NCBI GenBank assembly: GCA_019634575.1
Contig: JAHCAY010000002.1
Span: 124,001-188,000, forward strand
From: Candidatus Didemnitutus sp.
GTDB lineage: Bacteria > Verrucomicrobiota > Verrucomicrobiia > Opitutales > Opitutaceae
Length of the DNA: 64,000 nt
Reading direction: 5' to 3'
Position 1 is the stretch's first letter. The number at the start of each line of letters is the position of its first letter. The translations under genes were made by a program, and so were the position numbers. Shown here one piece after another: positions 61,310 through 64,000 of this stretch. Under the pieces are notes generated by a model, which was not told the origin of the DNA, searched no databases, and saw only the letters and a program-made list of their open reading frames with translations.

Positions 61310-61756
61310 ATGTCCGAATATACCTTCGAAGTCGCACGGACGATCACCGCTCCGTCCGCCAAACTCCACGCCATCGTGGCCGACTACCGCGTCGGCCACC
61401 CGAGCATCCTGCCGCGCCCGCCCTTCGGCGAACTCGTCGTCGAGGAGGGCGGCATCGGCGCCGGCACCGTGATCCGTTTCGAACTCAAGCTCGGCGGAAA
61501 ATGGCACACGACCCGCGTGCGCATCACCGAACCCCAACCCGGCGTCCAACTCGACGAGTCCGACCTCGCCGGCAATTTCGTCACCAGCTACTTTTTCGAA
61601 TCGCTCTCACCGGCCGAGACACGCCTCACCATCCGCACCGTGGCGCGCACGCGCGCCGGCGGGATCGCCGGCTGGCTCGAACGCCTCTTCACGCCGCGCC
61701 TGCTCAAGCCCGTTTACGAGCGCGAACTCGACTTGCTCACCGCCAAGGTGCGGTGA
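61310..61756 (+). CDS. SRPBCC (START/Bet v1-like) family protein
   Basis: A 148-residue polyketide-cyclase/START-like protein: YTFEVARTITAPSAKLHAIVADY at the start, IRFELKLGGKWHTTRVRITE in the middle, and TSYFFESLSPAETRLTIRTV with the long C-terminal helix. The fold binds hydrophobic ligands; the ligand is unknown. ATG at 61310. It converges with ligA, with only 3 bp between the stops. Confidence 0.85.
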   Translation: MSEYTFEVARTITAPSAKLHAIVADYRVGHPSILPRPPFGELVVEEGGIGAGTVIRFELKLGGKWHTTRVRITEPQPGVQLDESDLAGNFVTSYFFESLSPAETRLTIRTVARTRAGGIAGWLERLFTPRLLKPVYERELDLLTAKVR

Positions 61757-61759
61757 GCG

Positions 61760-63994
61760 TCACGCGCCGGCGAGCAGACGCCGCAACTCCGCCTCGTCGA
61801 TCACCGGCACGCCAAGCTCGCGTGCCTTCTCGAGCTTGGAGCCCGCTTCCTCGCCCGCGAGCACGTAGCTGGTCTTCTTGCTCACGCTGCTGCTCGTCTT
61901 GCCGCCCGCGGCCACGATCATCGCGGAAGCCGCTTCGCGCGACAGCGTGGGCAGCGTGCCCGTGAGCACAAAGGTCTTCCCCGTGAACACGCCCTGCACG
62001 GGCGCTGTGGCCAGCCGCGCTGCCGTCGGAGCGAGCCCGAGCTCGCCGAGTCGCATCACCGCGCGTCGGCCGCGCTCGCTCGCGAAATACGCCACCGTAT
62101 GCCGCGCCACCTCCGCACCGATCTTGTCGGCGCCGGGCGTGCGCATGCGGAATTCCTCCAGCGTCGTTTTCTCCGCCGCCAGCTCCGCATGCCGTGCGGT
62201 GCGTGCCGTGCGCTCGGCCTCGTCCTTCGGCGGATTCAACCGCGAGCGCGGGCTGATGCGCGTCATCTCGTCGGTCACGTCGGCGAGCCTTGCGAGCTTG
62301 GGCAACACCTCGGAATTCGCCACCGCCGCCAGCGTGCCGTGCACCGCCGCGATGTCCTGCGCCGTGGCGCCGCCCACGTCGCGGATCTGCAACGCCAGCA
62401 GCCACCGATCCAGCGGCAGCGTGCGCGCGCGCGCGATGGCTTCGACGATCTTCGTGGCGTTCTTCACGCCGAGCACGCGCGGCGCCTCTTCGGTGCCGAG
62501 GTTGAGCGCGCCGAGTTTCTCCGCCTCGAGTGCGAACAGATCGAACACATCGCGCACCGCGCCGGTGCGCACCAGCGCCTCGGCCACCACGCCGCCGAGT
62601 CCTTCGAGATCGAGCACCGTGCGACCCGCGACGTAATCGAGGCGGCCCGTCAACTGCGCCGCGCAATCGGGATTCGGACAGCGCACCGCGACCTCGCCCT
62701 CGACGCGCACGACCGGCGTCGCACACACCGGACACATCGTCGGAAAAACATACGGCGCGCACTCCAGCGCGCGACGCGCGACGTTCACCGCGATCACGGC
62801 CGGGATGATCTCGCCGGCTTTCTCGACCGAGACGTAGTCGCCCACGCGGATGTCCTTGCGCGCGATCTCGTCCTGATTGTGCAACGTCGCGCGGCTGACC
62901 GTCGTGCCCGCGAGCTGCACGGGCTCGAGCTCCGCCACGGGCGTGAGCACACCGGTGCGCCCGACCTGAATCGTGATGCCCTTGAGCCGCGTCTCGGCGC
63001 GCTCCGGTGCGAACTTGTAAGCACAGGCCCAGCGCGGCGACAGCTTGCGCGCGGTCTGTCCCTCGCCGCGGTAACCGGCGCGCGCCTGCAACGCGAAGTC
63101 ATCGAGCTTCACCACCGCGCCGTCGGTCGCGTAGGGCAATGTTTCGCGCAGGGCGTCAATCGTGCGGATCGCCGCGACTGTCTCCTCGATGCCGCGCGTC
63201 TGCCGGCGGTGTTCGAGTGTCGGCAAACCCCACGCGGCGAGCGCGGCATGCCATGCCGCCTGCGACGGCACGAGCTCCGCGGGCTCACAGGCGCCGAGAC
63301 CGTAGAGCACGATCTCGAGGCCGCGCGCCTTCACGACGGCGGCGTCGAGCAGCTTCAACGTGCCCGAGGCGAGGTTGCGCGGATTGGCGTAGGGCTCGAG
63401 ACCGTCGTCGGTCTGTTGCTGGTTGATGCGCGCGAACTCCGCGAAGCGCAGGAAAATCTCGCCGCGAATCTCGACCAACTCCGGCACCGGCGGCAGCGCG
63501 AGATCGGCCGGACGCCGCAGCTCATGCGGCAGGTTCGCGATGGTGCGGACGTTGGCGGTGACGTCGTCGCCTTCCTCGCCATCGCCGCGCGTGACGGCGC
63601 GCACGAGCCGGCCTTTTTCGTAGGTGAGGCTGATGGAGGCGCCGTCGATCTTCGGCTCGACCGAGTAGACGAGATCGTCGCGGCCGACGAGTTTCACCAG
63701 ACGCGCATGGAAGTCCCGCAGCTCTCCTTCGTCGTAGGTGTTGTCGAGTGTCGTCATCGCCTGCCGGTGCTTCACGCGCGTGAAGCCCTCGGTGCGGTCG
63801 TCGCCGATCGATTGCGTGGGCGAATCGGCGGCGGCGAACTCCGGGAACTGCTGCTCGAGATCGGCCAGTCGCCGTTTCAGCTGGTCGAACTCGAAGTCGC
63901 CGATCTCCGGCCGCGCCGCGTCGTAGAGCGCCTGATGGTGCGCCACCTCGGCGCGGAGCGCGGCGATTTCCTTCTGGGCTTCAGCGGGATTCAT
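61760..63994 (-). CDS. ligA: NAD-dependent DNA ligase LigA
   Basis: Seals nicks in replication and repair with NAD+. The 744-residue protein has domain Ia (AHHQALYDAARPEIGDFEFD), the AMP-accepting Lys115 in PKIDGAS, RGDGEEGDDVT, the OB fold, a Cys4 zinc finger (CPVCATPVV and CPNPDCAAQ, about 418-447), helix-hairpin-helix repeats and a C-terminal BRCT domain (TGKTFVLTGTLPTLSREAAS). It is longer than the usual ~670 residues. A charged stretch of about 50 residues (NPPKDEAERTARTARHAELA) lies before the BRCT domain. ATG at 63994, six bases from the window end. Confidence 0.97.
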   Translation of the reverse strand: MNPAEAQKEIAALRAEVAHHQALYDAARPEIGDFEFDQLKRRLADLEQQFPEFAAADSPTQSIGDDRTEGFTRVKHRQAMTTLDNTYDEGELRDFHARLVKLVGRDDLVYSVEPKIDGASISLTYEKGRLVRAVTRGDGEEGDDVTANVRTIANLPHELRRPADLALPPVPELVEIRGEIFLRFAEFARINQQQTDDGLEPYANPRNLASGTLKLLDAAVVKARGLEIVLYGLGACEPAELVPSQAAWHAALAAWGLPTLEHRRQTRGIEETVAAIRTIDALRETLPYATDGAVVKLDDFALQARAGYRGEGQTARKLSPRWACAYKFAPERAETRLKGITIQVGRTGVLTPVAELEPVQLAGTTVSRATLHNQDEIARKDIRVGDYVSVEKAGEIIPAVIAVNVARRALECAPYVFPTMCPVCATPVVRVEGEVAVRCPNPDCAAQLTGRLDYVAGRTVLDLEGLGGVVAEALVRTGAVRDVFDLFALEAEKLGALNLGTEEAPRVLGVKNATKIVEAIARARTLPLDRWLLALQIRDVGGATAQDIAAVHGTLAAVANSEVLPKLARLADVTDEMTRISPRSRLNPPKDEAERTARTARHAELAAEKTTLEEFRMRTPGADKIGAEVARHTVAYFASERGRRAVMRLGELGLAPTAARLATAPVQGVFTGKTFVLTGTLPTLSREAASAMIVAAGGKTSSSVSKKTSYVLAGEEAGSKLEKARELGVPVIDEAELRRLLAGA

Positions 63995-64000
63995 GCGACG

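Overview
The window is a gene-dense, GC-rich (about two-thirds G+C) chromosomal segment of a Gram-negative, flagellated bacterium. The family types and gene order point to the Verrucomicrobiota, most likely the Opitutaceae. Reasons are a divergent mre/PBP2 block, a large-form IspG, an EIIA/diadenylate-cyclase-like fusion, an unusual RpoD with low-complexity tails, and many short palindromic repeats. The taxonomic call is inference; no rRNA or tRNA gene is present to settle it. I annotate 55 protein genes, one of them cut by the left edge.

Layout. 1-1146: flagellar rod genes flgF and flgG (partial). 1371-4238: dnaJ-grpE and a mannose-6-phosphate isomerase. 4327-7722: ftsK and a RodZ-like anchored HTH protein. 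7841-10118: a ydbH-ynbE-ydbL-type envelope operon. 10227-12918: proBA and a secreted nuclease. 13114-19015: glycogen phosphorylase, mutL, argH. 19126-24924: a secreted unknown, OsmC, a tolB-ymdB-pigL operon, an Mrp ATPase, a small unknown and ribosomal protein L33. 25123-28703: EIIA-DAC fusion, a lone nuoA, a secreted Pro-rich protein and a DUF362-like protein. 28928-33196: dnaG-rpoD-tatA. 33301-37265: secretin-N-like protein, transglutaminase-TPR protein and a Kef-type antiporter. 37438-42106: mreB, a small unknown, mreC, mreD, PBP2. 42179-47017: moxR-DUF58-TgpA operon. 47127-51070: Na+/H+ antiporter, phospholipase D-like protein, pterin carbinolamine dehydratase. 51138-58257: uppS-cdsA-dxr-rseP-ispG, an isoprenoid/lipid/envelope cluster. 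58768-60150: dnaA, with a gene-free 510-bp region upstream. 60266-63994: a small DUF2934-like protein, two further small proteins and ligA.

Functional themes are envelope growth and shape (Mre, PBP2, RodZ-like, UppS, CdsA, RseP, TolB, YdbH triad), replication and repair (DnaA, DnaG, LigA, MutL, FtsK), and ion or second-messenger homeostasis (Kef, NhaP, EIIA-DAC). The genes are ordinary housekeeping ones. The most unusual features are (i) the EIIA-DAC fusion, (ii) a MutL whose endonuclease metal site is degenerate at all three motifs, (iii) RpoD with extra tails, and (iv) at least four families of REP-like palindromes plus several simple-sequence repeat families. Some repeats sit inside coding regions (ispG, mutL, proA, tgpA). 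No CRISPR array, prophage, insertion sequence, transposase or tRNA gene was recognised.
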